Source: Ruminococcus hominis
GTDB taxonomy: Bacteria > Bacillota > Clostridia > Lachnospirales > Lachnospiraceae
DNA length: 64,000 nt
Direction: 5' to 3'
Assembly (NCBI RefSeq): GCF_014287355.1
Contig: NZ_JACOPE010000001.1
Location: 930,001 to 994,000 of the forward strand
The notes under the pieces are model-generated. The model was not told the origin of the DNA, ran no database searches, and was given only the letters and a program-made list of their open reading frames with translations. The first letter of the stretch is position 1; each line of letters opens with the position of its first letter. Of the stretch, positions 28,037 through 36,887 are shown piece by piece. The translations under genes were made by a program, and so were the position numbers.

Positions 28037-28974
28037 TAAAAATGTTTTTGAAATCAAAACAGAACGAGCTGCTGTGTTATATCGGAAGCATGCTATTATT
28101 TGTTACAGTACTATTCCTGTATGATGTAAGGACAGATGCAATTCAATATGGTTTATTGCTTTCAACTGTTTTATTCCTGCTCAATTTAACATTACAATTT
28201 TTTAAATTCCAAAAACGTCTATCTGAGCAGGATTATCAGAATATTATAAAGAATCTGAAGGAACAAAACAGTGAGTTAAAATCTCAGGAACGCATTTTCA
28301 AACAGGAAATGTCAGACTACTATAGTATGTGGGTGCATCAGATTAAGACACCGATTGCTGCCATGCATGTATTGCAGCAGACATTAGAGGAAGAATACCC
28401 GGAACAAAAGTATATAAAAGAAATCAAACTGGAATTATTTAAAATCGAGCAATATGTAGAAATGGTGCTGACATATCTTAGAATGGGAGAAATGTCAGGA
28501 GATTTGAAGTTTGAGAAATATTCATTGGATGCTATAGTAAGGCAGGTTATCCGAAAATACTCACAGATGTTTATTTTACGGAAAATACATTTGCAGTACG
28601 CAAAAACTTCGCAGTGTATTGTCACAGACGAGAAATGGCTGCAGTTTGTGCTGGAGCAGGTTCTTTCCAATGCACTAAAATATACGAAAGACGGCGGAAT
28701 GATTTTTATTTATACAGAAGAAAAAGAAAATAAAAAATGTCTTGTGATTGAAGATTCCGGAATCGGCATTCAGGCGGAAGATTTGCCAAGAGTATTTGAA
28801 AAAGGATTCACAGGTTATAATGGAAGAGCCGACAAGAAATCCACAGGAATAGGATTGTATATGTGCAAGAAGATTATGGAACGGCTGAACCATCAAATTT
28901 GGATTGAGTCGGAGATAGATAAGGGGACAAAGGTGTATCTGGATCTTGCAAGAGAAGAATGGACGATTGAATAA
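28033..28974 (+). CDS. Intramembrane-sensing histidine kinase (BceS-like)
   Basis: 313-residue kinase with two close N-terminal membrane helices (about residues 11-28 and 36-55) and almost no external loop, typical of BceS-type kinases that sense through the ABC transporter. The phosphoacceptor motif is WVHQIKTPIAAM. ATP-binding boxes are QVLSNALKYTKDGG (N), IEDSGIGIQAEDLPRVFEKGF (G1/F) and STGIGLYMCKKI (G2). It overlaps the regulator gene. Confidence 0.9.
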   Translation: MIKMFLKSKQNELLCYIGSMLLFVTVLFLYDVRTDAIQYGLLLSTVLFLLNLTLQFFKFQKRLSEQDYQNIIKNLKEQNSELKSQERIFKQEMSDYYSMWVHQIKTPIAAMHVLQQTLEEEYPEQKYIKEIKLELFKIEQYVEMVLTYLRMGEMSGDLKFEKYSLDAIVRQVIRKYSQMFILRKIHLQYAKTSQCIVTDEKWLQFVLEQVLSNALKYTKDGGMIFIYTEEKENKKCLVIEDSGIGIQAEDLPRVFEKGFTGYNGRADKKSTGIGLYMCKKIMERLNHQIWIESEIDKGTKVYLDLAREEWTIE

Positions 28975-28997
28975 GTATGAAAGAGTATGAATAAGCA

Positions 28998-29017
28998 ATC
29001 TTACAGTAATGTAAGAT
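28998..29017. promoter_or_regulatory. 20-bp palindromic operator upstream of Bce exporter
   Basis: Perfect dyad ATCTTACA-GTAA-TGTAAGAT located 99 bp before the ABC ATPase start. TTACA-N4-TGTAA sites are typical binding boxes of BceR/VraR-type regulators, so this is the likely target of the regulator encoded upstream. Confidence 0.7.
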
Positions 29018-29023
29018 ACGAGA

Positions 29024-29068
29024 GGAAAATGTAATCTATTTCGATGGAAACACATTTTCCTTTTTTCT
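29024..29068 (+). terminator. Terminator/attenuator between kinase and exporter genes
   Basis: GGAAAATGT (29024-29032) pairs with ACATTTTCC (29052-29060), followed by TTTTTT. It separates the regulator-kinase transcript from the exporter genes, immediately after the operator. Confidence 0.65.
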
Positions 29069-29115
29069 ATAATAAGCCTTGTAAAAAAGAAAAACGTTGG
29101 GAAAGGATGGAAAAA

Positions 29116-29883
29116 ATGGCATTACTGGAAGTAAAAAACGTAAAGAAAATATATACGACAAGGTTTGGAAACAATCAGGTTGAGGCTTTGAAAGATGTAA
29201 ATTTTTCAGTAGAATCCGGAGAGTATGTCGCAATTATGGGAGAGTCCGGTTCAGGAAAAACAACGCTTTTAAATATACTGGCAGCGTTGGATAAACCGAC
29301 AGAAGGAAAAGTATATTTGAAAGGGAATGATCTGGGAAATTTAAAAGAAAAAGATATTGCAGCATTTCGCAGACAAAATATGGGATTTGTATTTCAGGAT
29401 TTTAATCTGTTAGATACATTTTCATTAAAAGATAATATTTATTTACCGCTTGTATTGTCCGTAGCAAAATATAATACGATGGAGAAACGGCTGGCTCCGA
29501 TTGCAGAAAAGCTGGGAATCACACAGATTTTAGATAAATATCCGTATGAGGTGTCAGGCGGTCAAAAACAGCGGGCGGCAATAGCAAGAGCATTGATTAC
29601 AAAACCACAGCTGATTTTGGCAGATGAGCCGTCAGGAGCATTGGACTCAAAGGCGGCAGACAGTCTCATGAATTTATTTACTACGATCAATCAGGACGGG
29701 CAGACCATATTAATGGTAACTCACAGCGTAAAAGCGGCAAGCAGTGCAAACAGAATCTTATTTATCAAAGATGGAGAAGTATTTCATCAGATTTACAGAG
29801 GAAATCTCACCAGTGAACAGCTGTATCAGAAAATCGCAGATACACTTACAGTGTTGACAACAGGAGGTGAGGAGGGTGAATAA
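29116..29883 (+). CDS. BceA-like ABC transporter ATPase
   Basis: 255-residue ATPase of the peptide-resistance / MacB-like family. Walker A is MGESGSGKTTLLN, the Q-loop VFQDFNLLDTFSLKDNI, signature VSGGQKQRAAIARAL, Walker B LILADEPSGALDSK and the H-loop MVTHS. Start 29116 is chosen because AAAGG (29102-29106) lies 9 bases upstream; 29107 would be too close. Paired with the permease downstream for sensing and resistance to antimicrobial peptides such as bacitracin-like compounds (inferred). Confidence 0.92.
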   Translation: MALLEVKNVKKIYTTRFGNNQVEALKDVNFSVESGEYVAIMGESGSGKTTLLNILAALDKPTEGKVYLKGNDLGNLKEKDIAAFRRQNMGFVFQDFNLLDTFSLKDNIYLPLVLSVAKYNTMEKRLAPIAEKLGITQILDKYPYEVSGGQKQRAAIARALITKPQLILADEPSGALDSKAADSLMNLFTTINQDGQTILMVTHSVKAASSANRILFIKDGEVFHQIYRGNLTSEQLYQKIADTLTVLTTGGEEGE

Positions 29884-31858
29884 TACACTTTATCCGAAAC
29901 TTGCGGTTACAAACTTGAAAAATAATAGAAAGACATATGTCCCATACATTTTCACGGCAGTATTATGCGTCATGATGTTTTACATGATTGACGCACTTAG
30001 CAGAAGCGAAAGTGTGGAAGAAGTTACGATGCAAATATGTTTACGTTATGCAGTCGCAGTGGTGATGATTTTTTCTTTGATCTTTTTATTTTATACAAAT
30101 AGTTTTTTGATTAAAAGAAGAAAAAAAGAAATTGGGGTATATCACATTTTAGGAATGGGAAAATCGCATATATCGAAAATGATGTTGATAGAAATGCTCA
30201 TAACAGCCGGAGTTAGCATTGTAGCCGGAATCGTATTTGGCGTGATATTCGGAAAACTGATGTATCTTATTTTATTAAAAATCCTGCACAGCAAAGTGTC
30301 GATGGCATTCGCAATCAGCCTGAGCTCAGTGAGAGATACAGTATTGCTATTTGTTGTGATTTTTTCACTTTCATTTCTGTATAATTTATTGCAGATTAAA
30401 TTATCAAATCCAATCGAACTTTTACATGGAGGAAATCAAGGAGAAAAAGAGCCAAAAACAAAATGGTTTTTAACGCTGGTCGGAGTGGCAGCACTCGGGA
30501 CAGGGTACTATCTTGCTATTACAACAGAGCACCCGCTTGATGCCCTTTCTCACTTTTTTGTTGCAGTTGTCTGTGTAATCGTGGGAACTTATGCACTTTT
30601 TACAGCAGGCAGTATTGCAATTTTGAAAATGTTGAAAAAGAATAAAAAATTTTACTATCAGCCAAAGCATTTCACAACAATATCCGGCATGATATACCGC
30701 ATGAAGCAAAATGCGGTTGGACTTGCGAATATTTGCATTTTAAGTACAATGGTGCTGATCATGGTTTCGACAACAGTGTCACTTTATGCCGGAATGGAAG
30801 ATATTTTAAAGGCAAGATTTCCACAGGATTCTAGCATTACGATGCAATTTCAGGATGAAAAAACAAAAATGTTGATAAATGAGTTGATTGATAAAACAGA
30901 AAAAGAAGGAGTAAAGATTTCATCCAGATTTGAATACGATTATGGAGCATTATCAGGAACCCAGAATGGTGACACATTAAATTTAACTCCAGTGACAAAT
31001 TATGGAAGAGCAACTCTCTTTATTGTAAATCTAATTCCGGTCGAAGATTATAATCGAATAGAAAAGAAACAGGTTTCATTGAAAGATGATGAAGTGATGA
31101 TTTATCGGACCAATGGAACTTATGGAGAAAATAGTGTAAAGATAAATGACCGGACTTATAAAATAGCGCAGGAATTAACTGAATTAAAAGCCGAGCCGAA
31201 AAATAAAGCAGGTGCATTCGGAACCTATTATATTATTTGTTCAAGTAAAGAGCAGGTTCAGAAAATGCTGTATGAGATTGTGTCAAACACAAAAGGAATA
31301 GAACCAGAATATATAGATATTTTAGCTGCACTGAATCATACTGTACGTTTTAATATGTCAGGTGATGCAAACAAGTATGAAAATGTAATCCATAATATGC
31401 AAAATGAATATCCAGAGCTTTCTAATGTGGAGTTCCAAAACAGACAAATGAGTGAAAATTCATTTTACGAACTCTATGGAAGTCTCTTATTCATCGGAAT
31501 TTACATGGGGATTTTATTTGTCGTAGCAACAGTCTTAATCATTTATTACAAGCAAATATCCGAAGGTTACGATGACCGGGAACGCTTCCAGATCATGCAG
31601 AAAGTAGGGATGAGTAAAAAAGAAGTGAAATATTCTATTAAAAATCAGGTGTTAAGCGTATTTTTCCTTCCACTTATCACAGCTGTGATTCATGTGATGG
31701 TCGCATTTCCTGTAGTAATGAAACTACTGGCATTATTGAATCTGGCAAACAAGACACTGTTTATGCTTTGCACAGGTGTGACAATAGTAGCGTTTGCAGG
31801 ATTCTATGCAGTTGTGTATGGCGTGACGGCTAGAGAGTACTATAAGATTGTAAATTGA
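29876..31858 (+). CDS. BceB-like FtsX-domain ABC permease
   Basis: 660-residue permease. The layout of an N-terminal FtsX block, a large extracellular domain (about residues 300-500) and four C-terminal helices fits BceB, which has ten helices and an external sensor domain. Typical pieces are FLIKRRKKEIGVYHILGMGK in the first half and FQIMQKVGMSKKEVKYSI near the end. GTG at 29876 with AGGAGGTGAGG upstream is the best start and overlaps the ATPase gene by eight bases. Confidence 0.9.
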   Translation: MNNTLYPKLAVTNLKNNRKTYVPYIFTAVLCVMMFYMIDALSRSESVEEVTMQICLRYAVAVVMIFSLIFLFYTNSFLIKRRKKEIGVYHILGMGKSHISKMMLIEMLITAGVSIVAGIVFGVIFGKLMYLILLKILHSKVSMAFAISLSSVRDTVLLFVVIFSLSFLYNLLQIKLSNPIELLHGGNQGEKEPKTKWFLTLVGVAALGTGYYLAITTEHPLDALSHFFVAVVCVIVGTYALFTAGSIAILKMLKKNKKFYYQPKHFTTISGMIYRMKQNAVGLANICILSTMVLIMVSTTVSLYAGMEDILKARFPQDSSITMQFQDEKTKMLINELIDKTEKEGVKISSRFEYDYGALSGTQNGDTLNLTPVTNYGRATLFIVNLIPVEDYNRIEKKQVSLKDDEVMIYRTNGTYGENSVKINDRTYKIAQELTELKAEPKNKAGAFGTYYIICSSKEQVQKMLYEIVSNTKGIEPEYIDILAALNHTVRFNMSGDANKYENVIHNMQNEYPELSNVEFQNRQMSENSFYELYGSLLFIGIYMGILFVVATVLIIYYKQISEGYDDRERFQIMQKVGMSKKEVKYSIKNQVLSVFFLPLITAVIHVMVAFPVVMKLLALLNLANKTLFMLCTGVTIVAFAGFYAVVYGVTAREYYKIVN

Positions 31859-31885
31859 GAAAGCATCAGAAATGACCACATTTAC

Positions 31886-31993
31886 GAAACACTAAAAAAC
31901 AAGAACTGACTATGCCCTCCTGCGGGAGCTTCGTCGGGCAAGCCCGACTCCAATTTGCTGGATTGCATAGTCAGTTCTTGTTTTTGGTGTTTC
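31886..31993. terminator. Core-type small hairpin, stand-alone copy
   Basis: Arms AAAAACAAGAACTGACTATG (31895-31914) and the complement (31966-31985) enclose the GTCGGGCAAGCCCGAC core (complement of the form in copy 1). It lies between the convergent bceB-like gene and the gene ending at 32075 and carries T-rich tails on both strands, so it can terminate both. The arms differ from those at 1153-1240, but pairing is kept. Confidence 0.8.
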
Positions 31994-32032
31994 ACAAAGT
32001 TTGTTGGGTTTTCGCCCTTGTTGAGAATGAGA

Positions 32033-32063
32033 GTTGCTGGTCACAGTACCTGTGACCAGCAAC
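32033..32063. repeat. 31-bp perfect palindrome related to 15308 element
   Basis: GTTGCTGGTCACAG (32033-32046), loop TAC, CTGTGACCAGCAAC (32050-32063). The right half is shared with 15324-15338. It lies just after the stop of a minus-strand gene. Confidence 0.75.
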
Positions 32064-32074
32064 GAATGAGATAT

Positions 32075-32833
32075 TTATATGTCCGGTTTAGTAATTGAGA
32101 TCTTTTTTCCGCGTTCGGTTATAGTAATAGTTGTGATTACTTTGTACGCACCAGATTCGTTTACTTCTTTTCTGGCATCGGTCTCCGATAAATTCTCTTC
32201 GCACATTTTTTGTAATACTTGTTGGTCTGTATCATATTTACTTTCATCCCATTGAATTTTGACTACTTCTTTAGATTGCATGTCTAAATAAAATTTCAGA
32301 TATACAATCGTATCTAAAGTTGCTTTATTTTCAGAATTTGTATTGGATTCATAGCTGACTTGTGTATTATAAGAAGATGTATATAATGCAACGTTTTTTC
32401 CATTTAACTTTTCTTTTCCTTCATATTTATAATTTAAATCAGGAGCAGTATACATCTGATTTAATTTTACACCGTTGCTTTTGGGAGTCCATAAATATTG
32501 TCCGTTGCCGGTTTGGCCGGATTGAATTTGCATACGTTGATATATTGCTCCATTCTCTTCATAAGAATAGATTTTACTTAATGCAGATCCATTGGAAACA
32601 CATGTCTCTATTCCAACGTATGGTTCAGCGGTGATTGTTCCTTCCCAAATTAATTCAGCTTTTTCATTGTTAAATTCGGATGAAACAGTTTTGGTATACA
32701 TGTAGTTTTCGCTTGCAAGATTATTAATTATTTCTTTGGCGGCACTGTTTTGTACTTGCACCTTAACAAAGTAAAGAAGGATTATGCTAATTATAATTAT
32801 AGCGATAGTTATAATAATTCTTTTTTTCTTCAT
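32075..32833 (-). CDS. Membrane-anchored protein of unknown function, paralogue 1
   Basis: 252-residue protein: MKKKR start, one helix (about residues 6-24), then a polar external domain with EPYVGIETCVSNGS, YEENGAIYQRMQ and VYLKFYLDMQSKEVVKIQWDES. It has no lipobox and no recognised enzyme motif. It is clearly related to the protein encoded at 33880-34620 on the opposite strand: both share EPYxGIE, the YSYEE/YTYEE block, YYLDM/FYLDM and a C-terminal EEA/TDA followed by ITTIT. ATG 32833 is preferred to an upstream codon because GGAAGGGAAG precedes it. Function not recognised. Confidence 0.75.
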   Translation of the reverse strand: MKKKRIIITIAIIIISIILLYFVKVQVQNSAAKEIINNLASENYMYTKTVSSEFNNEKAELIWEGTITAEPYVGIETCVSNGSALSKIYSYEENGAIYQRMQIQSGQTGNGQYLWTPKSNGVKLNQMYTAPDLNYKYEGKEKLNGKNVALYTSSYNTQVSYESNTNSENKATLDTIVYLKFYLDMQSKEVVKIQWDESKYDTDQQVLQKMCEENLSETDARKEVNESGAYKVITTITITERGKKISITKPDI

Positions 32834-33094
32834 AAGCCACTTCCCTTCCAACGGAATAAATCAATTATATGTTTATAACTTCAATTATACAACAAACAGC
32901 ACAAAAGAACACGTATAAAAACTTTAGAAAACATAAGTGGAATATAAGAATTGTGCGTGGTAAAATAAATAGTGAAAAAATTGAAGGCTTTTTTGCAGCG
33001 ATAAATGTAAAAACCAGTATAATGTGTATAAGAGCCTGGCTAAGGATAAAGACAACACTAACTAATTCACCTGTTATAAGAAAGAAGGCTGATT

Positions 33095-33865
33095 ATGAAT
33101 ACAGATATTATAAAGCAAATGGAAATGGTGCTGTACAGAACCGAAGATGATAACGTAACAGTCAGTGTCTTAATAAAGGATGAAACGATATGGCTGAATT
33201 GTTTGGTATTGACAAGTCGGGCATCAGTCGCCATTTAGCAAAGATTTTTGAAACCGGAGAGCTGGATGAGTAAGTGGTTGTTGTAAAAATTGCAACAACC
33301 ACTCAGCACGGAGCAATGCAGGATAAAACGCAGAATATGGCAACAGATAACAGATATCTTTGCAGAGTGCAGCATTGATTACAATAGAGATTCTGATACT
33401 GCATATTATTTTTATGCAACCATACAGAACAAATTTCATTATGCCATTACCGGTAAAACAGCGGCAGAAATTGTGTATAATCAGGCTGACCATACCAAGG
33501 AAAATATGGGCCTGACTACATGGAAAAATGCTCCGGATGGTCGTATTCTCAAATCTGATACACCGATTGCCAAAAACTATTTGGACGAAAAACAGATTCG
33601 TCAGTTGGAACGTGCCGTTACAGGATATTTTGATTACATAGAGGATTTGATTGAACGTGAAAACGTCTTTACTATGGAAGAATTTTCAAAAAGCGTGAAC
33701 GAGTTCCTTGCGTTCCGCAGATACGATATCTTGAAAGATAATGGGAGTATTTCCCATAAGCAGGCAGTTGAGAAAGCATATCGGGAATATGATATTTTTA
33801 ACAAGACACAGCCGATAGAATCTGATTTTGATAAGATAGTAAAAGGATTGGAAAAGAAAATTTAA
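33095..33865 (+). pseudogene. Decayed virulence RhuM-family gene
   Basis: Remnants of a RhuM-family gene in order. The N-terminus (33095-33193) encodes MNTDIIKQMEMVLYRT...DETIW. The next block MAELFGIDKSGISRHLAKIF is in another frame from 33190: the junction ATATGG merges two codons, consistent with a short deletion at a repeated ATGG. A stop follows at GATGAGTAA. Then KIATTTQHGA-like sequence appears, then a large internal deletion, then an intact C-terminal part, open from 33290 to 33865 (SIDYNRDSDTAYYFYATIQN ... ESDFDKIVKGLEKKI). Intact family members have a DNA-binding KilA-N-like start and a conserved C-terminal domain; function is unclear. It lies between two paralogous membrane proteins. 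Confidence 0.8.
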
Positions 33866-33879
33866 AGTAGGGGGTGTTG

Positions 33880-34620
33880 ATGTTCAATAAGCGATTTATA
33901 AAATGTATCATAGGTGCTGTTTGTATTTTTATACTGGTAATTACTCTGATTGGTGGAAAAACTATTTTAGAAAAGAAAGCAGCATTAGAGGTTATAAATA
34001 ATTTTTTCCAAAGCAATTATGAATATACAAAGGTTTCTTCGTCCAATTACAGTTATAGTGGTGAAGATGTAGTCTACAAAGGAAAAATTATTTATGAACC
34101 TTATCAGGGAATTGAAGAATATGTGTCCGGAAGTTCCATTATAAAAACAGTTTATACCTATGAAGAGGATAATAAAATTTATGGTGATACACAACTTGAA
34201 TTGGAGCCCGGAAAATATACTTGGACGAAAAAACAAATAATGAATAAGTTGAATTTCCAATATGTGAAAGAGGATCTTAAATTCAAGCATGCAGGAAGTA
34301 AGAAGGAAAAAGGGAACGAGTTGGAAGTATATAGAACTTCCTATGAATATCCAGTATTTCTCAATGATGATGATGCGAAAATGTATTCTACAATCAATGT
34401 AAATTACTACTTAGATATGAAAAATAAAAAAGTAGTTAAAATAATCATTGATGATAGTGAATATCAGCAGGATTATCAGATTTTGCAAAAAATGGAAAAT
34501 GAAAATATCACAGAAGATGAAGCGCATAAACAATTCATTGAATCAAATGAATCAAATGAATCAGTAAAATCAATCACAACGATTACTGTTTCAAATATTG
34601 ATGAATCCACTAAAAACTAG
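33880..34620 (+). CDS. Membrane-anchored protein of unknown function, paralogue 2
   Basis: 246-residue relative of the protein at 32075-32833. It has one N-terminal helix (about residues 9-26) and a polar external domain with YEPYQGIEEYVSGSS, YTYEEDNKIYGDTQLE and NVNYYLDMKNKKVVKIIIDD. The C-terminal segment has a short duplicated ESNESNES. Start ATG 33880 follows AGTAGGGGGTG. Its last codons ACT AAA AAC TAG lie within the left arm of a core-type hairpin, so the terminator overlaps the coding end. Function not recognised. Confidence 0.75.
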   Translation: MFNKRFIKCIIGAVCIFILVITLIGGKTILEKKAALEVINNFFQSNYEYTKVSSSNYSYSGEDVVYKGKIIYEPYQGIEEYVSGSSIIKTVYTYEEDNKIYGDTQLELEPGKYTWTKKQIMNKLNFQYVKEDLKFKHAGSKKEKGNELEVYRTSYEYPVFLNDDDAKMYSTINVNYYLDMKNKKVVKIIIDDSEYQQDYQILQKMENENITEDEAHKQFIESNESNESVKSITTITVSNIDESTKN

Positions 34621-34706
34621 AACTGACTATGCAATCCAGCGAATTGGAGTCGGGCTTGCCCGACGAAGCTGAGCAGGAGAGCATAGTCAGTTCTTGTTTT
34701 TTAGTG
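34608..34706. terminator. Core-type small hairpin overlapping a stop codon
   Basis: Left arm 34608-34632 and right arm 34681-34706 (GCATAGTCAGTTCTTG then T-run) enclose the GTCGGGCTTGCCCGAC core. It overlaps the stop of the gene ending at 34620 and ends 17 bases before the stop of convergent spoVAC. Confidence 0.8.
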
Positions 34707-34722
34707 TTTCGTCAAGTTCACC

Positions 34723-35190
34723 TTAAGCCGCTACAACCCAATAGATAACCCAGTAAACCACCCCCAGCGCCCAACTTGTAACTACGCCATACAGCAGTAC
34801 AGGTCCGGCAATTGTAAAAATCTTCGCCCCGATTCCAAAAACCTGGCCTTCTTTCTTATATTCAATTGCCGGGGCGGCAACAGAATTGGCAAATCCGGTT
34901 ATTGGGACGAGTGCCCCGGCACCACCCCAATTTGCAATCTTGGAATACACGTTCAGTCCGGTTAGGATAACACTGAACAGAACAAGAACTATAGCAGTCC
35001 AGGCACCACAATCTTTTTCAGATAAGCCCAGAGTCTTACAATAGTTTGAAATCAGCTGTCCGATGGTGCAGATGCTTCCACCGGTTAAAAAAGCTTTGAG
35101 CATATTTGTCCAGACATTATGGACGGGGGTATGTTGTTTTACATAATCCTGATATTGCTTTTCTTTTATCTGTTTTTCTAATGGAGTCAT
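34723..35190 (-). CDS. spoVAC: Stage V sporulation protein SpoVAC
   Basis: 155-residue polytopic membrane protein. KQHTPVHNVWTNMLKAFLTG, GGSICTIGQLISNYC and ANWGGAGALVPITGFANSV are hallmarks of SpoVAC, a mechanosensitive channel component that moves dipicolinic acid into the forespore and out at germination. In most spore formers spoVAC is followed directly by spoVAD and spoVAE on one strand. Here it points away from them, a rearranged locus. Confidence 0.95.
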   Translation of the reverse strand: MTPLEKQIKEKQYQDYVKQHTPVHNVWTNMLKAFLTGGSICTIGQLISNYCKTLGLSEKDCGAWTAIVLVLFSVILTGLNVYSKIANWGGAGALVPITGFANSVAAPAIEYKKEGQVFGIGAKIFTIAGPVLLYGVVTSWALGVVYWVIYWVVAA

Positions 35191-35236
35191 AAAGAAGTCC
35201 TTCTTTCTACTAAATTTCTAATGATATTCTTACCAA

Positions 35237-35298
35237 TAGCATTTACAAATCCAAACAATTCTATGCACGAATATATTTTGCAGAAGAGAGGAAAACTA
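35237..35298. promoter_or_regulatory. Back-to-back candidate sigma-G promoters
   Basis: Minus strand toward spoVAC: TGCATA (35262-35267 complement), 18 bp, AATGCTA (35237-35243 complement). Plus strand toward spoVAD: GAATA (35269-35273), 18 bp, AAAACTA (35292-35298). The minus-strand match to the forespore consensus is better than the plus one. The -35 boxes are one base apart. Confidence 0.55.
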
Positions 35299-35383
35299 AG
35301 GCAAAGAAAGAGAATAAATAACCAAAAAAAACAAAATGAAGTGAATAACTTCAGGAAACGAGGGTGACAATTTGGAGAAAGAA

Positions 35384-36400
35384 ATGTTGATTTGTGGAAA
35401 ACAGAGCATCCGTTTTCGGAAAGCACCTTATATTATAAGTGCGGCATCTGTAGTCGGCTCAAAAGAATTTGCAGGACCACTTGGAAAACGCTTTGATTTT
35501 CATGCGGAAGATGATTTGTTTGGAGGAAAAACATGGGAAGAAGCGGAGAGTAATATGCAGCGGAAGGCTTGTATACTTGCTTTGCAAAAGGTAAATATGA
35601 ATGTATCGCAGATACGATATTTGTATGGCGGAGATTTGCTAAGGCAGGGGATTGCCACTTCGATGGGAACGGAAAGTCTGCAGATTCCTACATTTGGATT
35701 GTATGGAGCATGTTCTACATCGGGGGAAGCACTGGCGCTTAGCTCAATGGCAGTGGCGGCAGGATACGGAGAGGCTATGCTGGCTGTAACCTCGAGTCAT
35801 TTTGGCAGTGCAGAAAAAGAATTTCGTTTTCCGCTTGGGTATGCAAGTCAAAGACCATTGTCTGCACATTGGACTGTGACAGGGAGCGGCGCTTTTATTG
35901 TTGCCAAAGATGCATCCATAAGTCACGTGCGGATTAGTGGCGTGACGATTGGAAAAATTGTAGATTATGGATTGAAAGATTCACAGAATATGGGAGCGTG
36001 TATGGCTCCGGCAGCCATGGATACAATCTTAATGAATCTAAAGGATTTTGATCGGCAGGCAGAAGATTACGACCGGATCATTACAGGAGATTTAGGAGCT
36101 GTGGGACAAAAGCTATTGTTAGATATGATTTATAAAAAAGGTGTAGATTTGCAGGAAAAACATTTGGACTGTGGGATGCTTATATTTGATGCAAAGGAGC
36201 AGGATACACATGCAGGAGGAAGCGGGTGCGGATGTGCGGCAGTCACGCTTGCGTCCTATATTTTACCAAAGATAGAAAAAGGAGAATGGAAACGAATCCT
36301 ATTCGTACCGACAGGAGCATTGATGTCGACAGTCAGTTTTAATGAAGGCGCAAGTGTGCCGGGAATTGCACATGGAATTGTATTGGAGCATTGTAATTAA
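35384..36400 (+). CDS. spoVAD: Stage V sporulation protein SpoVAD
   Basis: 338-residue soluble protein with a thiolase fold that binds dipicolinic acid and is needed for its uptake into the spore. Typical pieces are GKQSIRFRKAPYIISAASVV, YGACSTSGEALALSSMA, VTSSHFGSAEKEFRFPLGY and HAGGSGCGCAAVTLASY. ATG at 35384 has GGAG six bases upstream; TTG at 35372 with GGGTGA upstream is a possible alternative giving four more residues. It is followed by spoVAE. Confidence 0.93.
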   Translation: MLICGKQSIRFRKAPYIISAASVVGSKEFAGPLGKRFDFHAEDDLFGGKTWEEAESNMQRKACILALQKVNMNVSQIRYLYGGDLLRQGIATSMGTESLQIPTFGLYGACSTSGEALALSSMAVAAGYGEAMLAVTSSHFGSAEKEFRFPLGYASQRPLSAHWTVTGSGAFIVAKDASISHVRISGVTIGKIVDYGLKDSQNMGACMAPAAMDTILMNLKDFDRQAEDYDRIITGDLGAVGQKLLLDMIYKKGVDLQEKHLDCGMLIFDAKEQDTHAGGSGCGCAAVTLASYILPKIEKGEWKRILFVPTGALMSTVSFNEGASVPGIAHGIVLEHCN

Positions 36401-36419
36401 AAAAGCGAGGAGAAAAGAT

Positions 36420-36776
36420 ATGGACTATATTAACGCATTTTGGGTAGGAGGCGCAATCTGCGCATTGGTTCAAATATTGATGGACCGCACGAAAATGATG
36501 CCGGGAAGGATTATGGTACTTTTAGTCTGCAGTGGTGCAGTACTTGGATTTTGTAATTTATACGAACCATTCCAAACATTTGCCGGGGCCGGGGCAAGCG
36601 TTCCGCTGCTTGGATTTGGAAATACATTGTGGCAGGGCGTAAAAGAAGCTGTTGAAAAAAACGGACTGCTTGGATGTTTCCAGGGAGGATTTACCGCAGG
36701 GGCGGCAGGTACAGCGGCGGCGCTGATATTTGGCTACATTGCATCCTGGATTTTTGAGCCTAAGATGAAAAAGTAA
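36420..36776 (+). CDS. spoVAE: Stage V sporulation protein SpoVAE
   Basis: 118-residue membrane protein with about three helices. NAFWVGGAICALVQILMDRT, FAGAGASVPLLGFGNTLW and GGFTAGAAGTAAALIFGY are typical of SpoVAE (the SpoVAEb type), a channel component of the SpoVA complex that works with SpoVAC. Ribosome site GCGAGGAG. The gene follows spoVAD by 19 bases. Confidence 0.92.
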   Translation: MDYINAFWVGGAICALVQILMDRTKMMPGRIMVLLVCSGAVLGFCNLYEPFQTFAGAGASVPLLGFGNTLWQGVKEAVEKNGLLGCFQGGFTAGAAGTAAALIFGYIASWIFEPKMKK

Positions 36777-36782
36777 AACATT

Positions 36783-36837
36783 TTTACACAGATTTAACAA
36801 ACATCCATTTTTACATTTTACAAGACCCCCGTATTAT
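36783..36837 (+). promoter_or_regulatory. Pho-box-like repeats and pst promoter
   Basis: TTTACA (36783-36788) and TTAACA (36794-36799) start 11 bp apart; further TTTACA copies start at 36810 and 36817. This resembles the 11-bp periodic TT(A/T/C)ACA boxes bound by Gram-positive PhoP. TTTACA at 36810-36815 with TATTAT (36832-36837), 16-bp spacing, can be the core promoter. Confidence 0.6.
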
Positions 36838-36887
36838 ACAACCTGTAAACAAAATATAGCTTAAAAAACAAGGAGATATTTGTAAAA

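Noticed and set aside
33290..33865. Functional toxin or virulence gene
   Set aside because: It is only the C-terminal part of a RhuM gene with frameshift, stop and internal deletion upstream.
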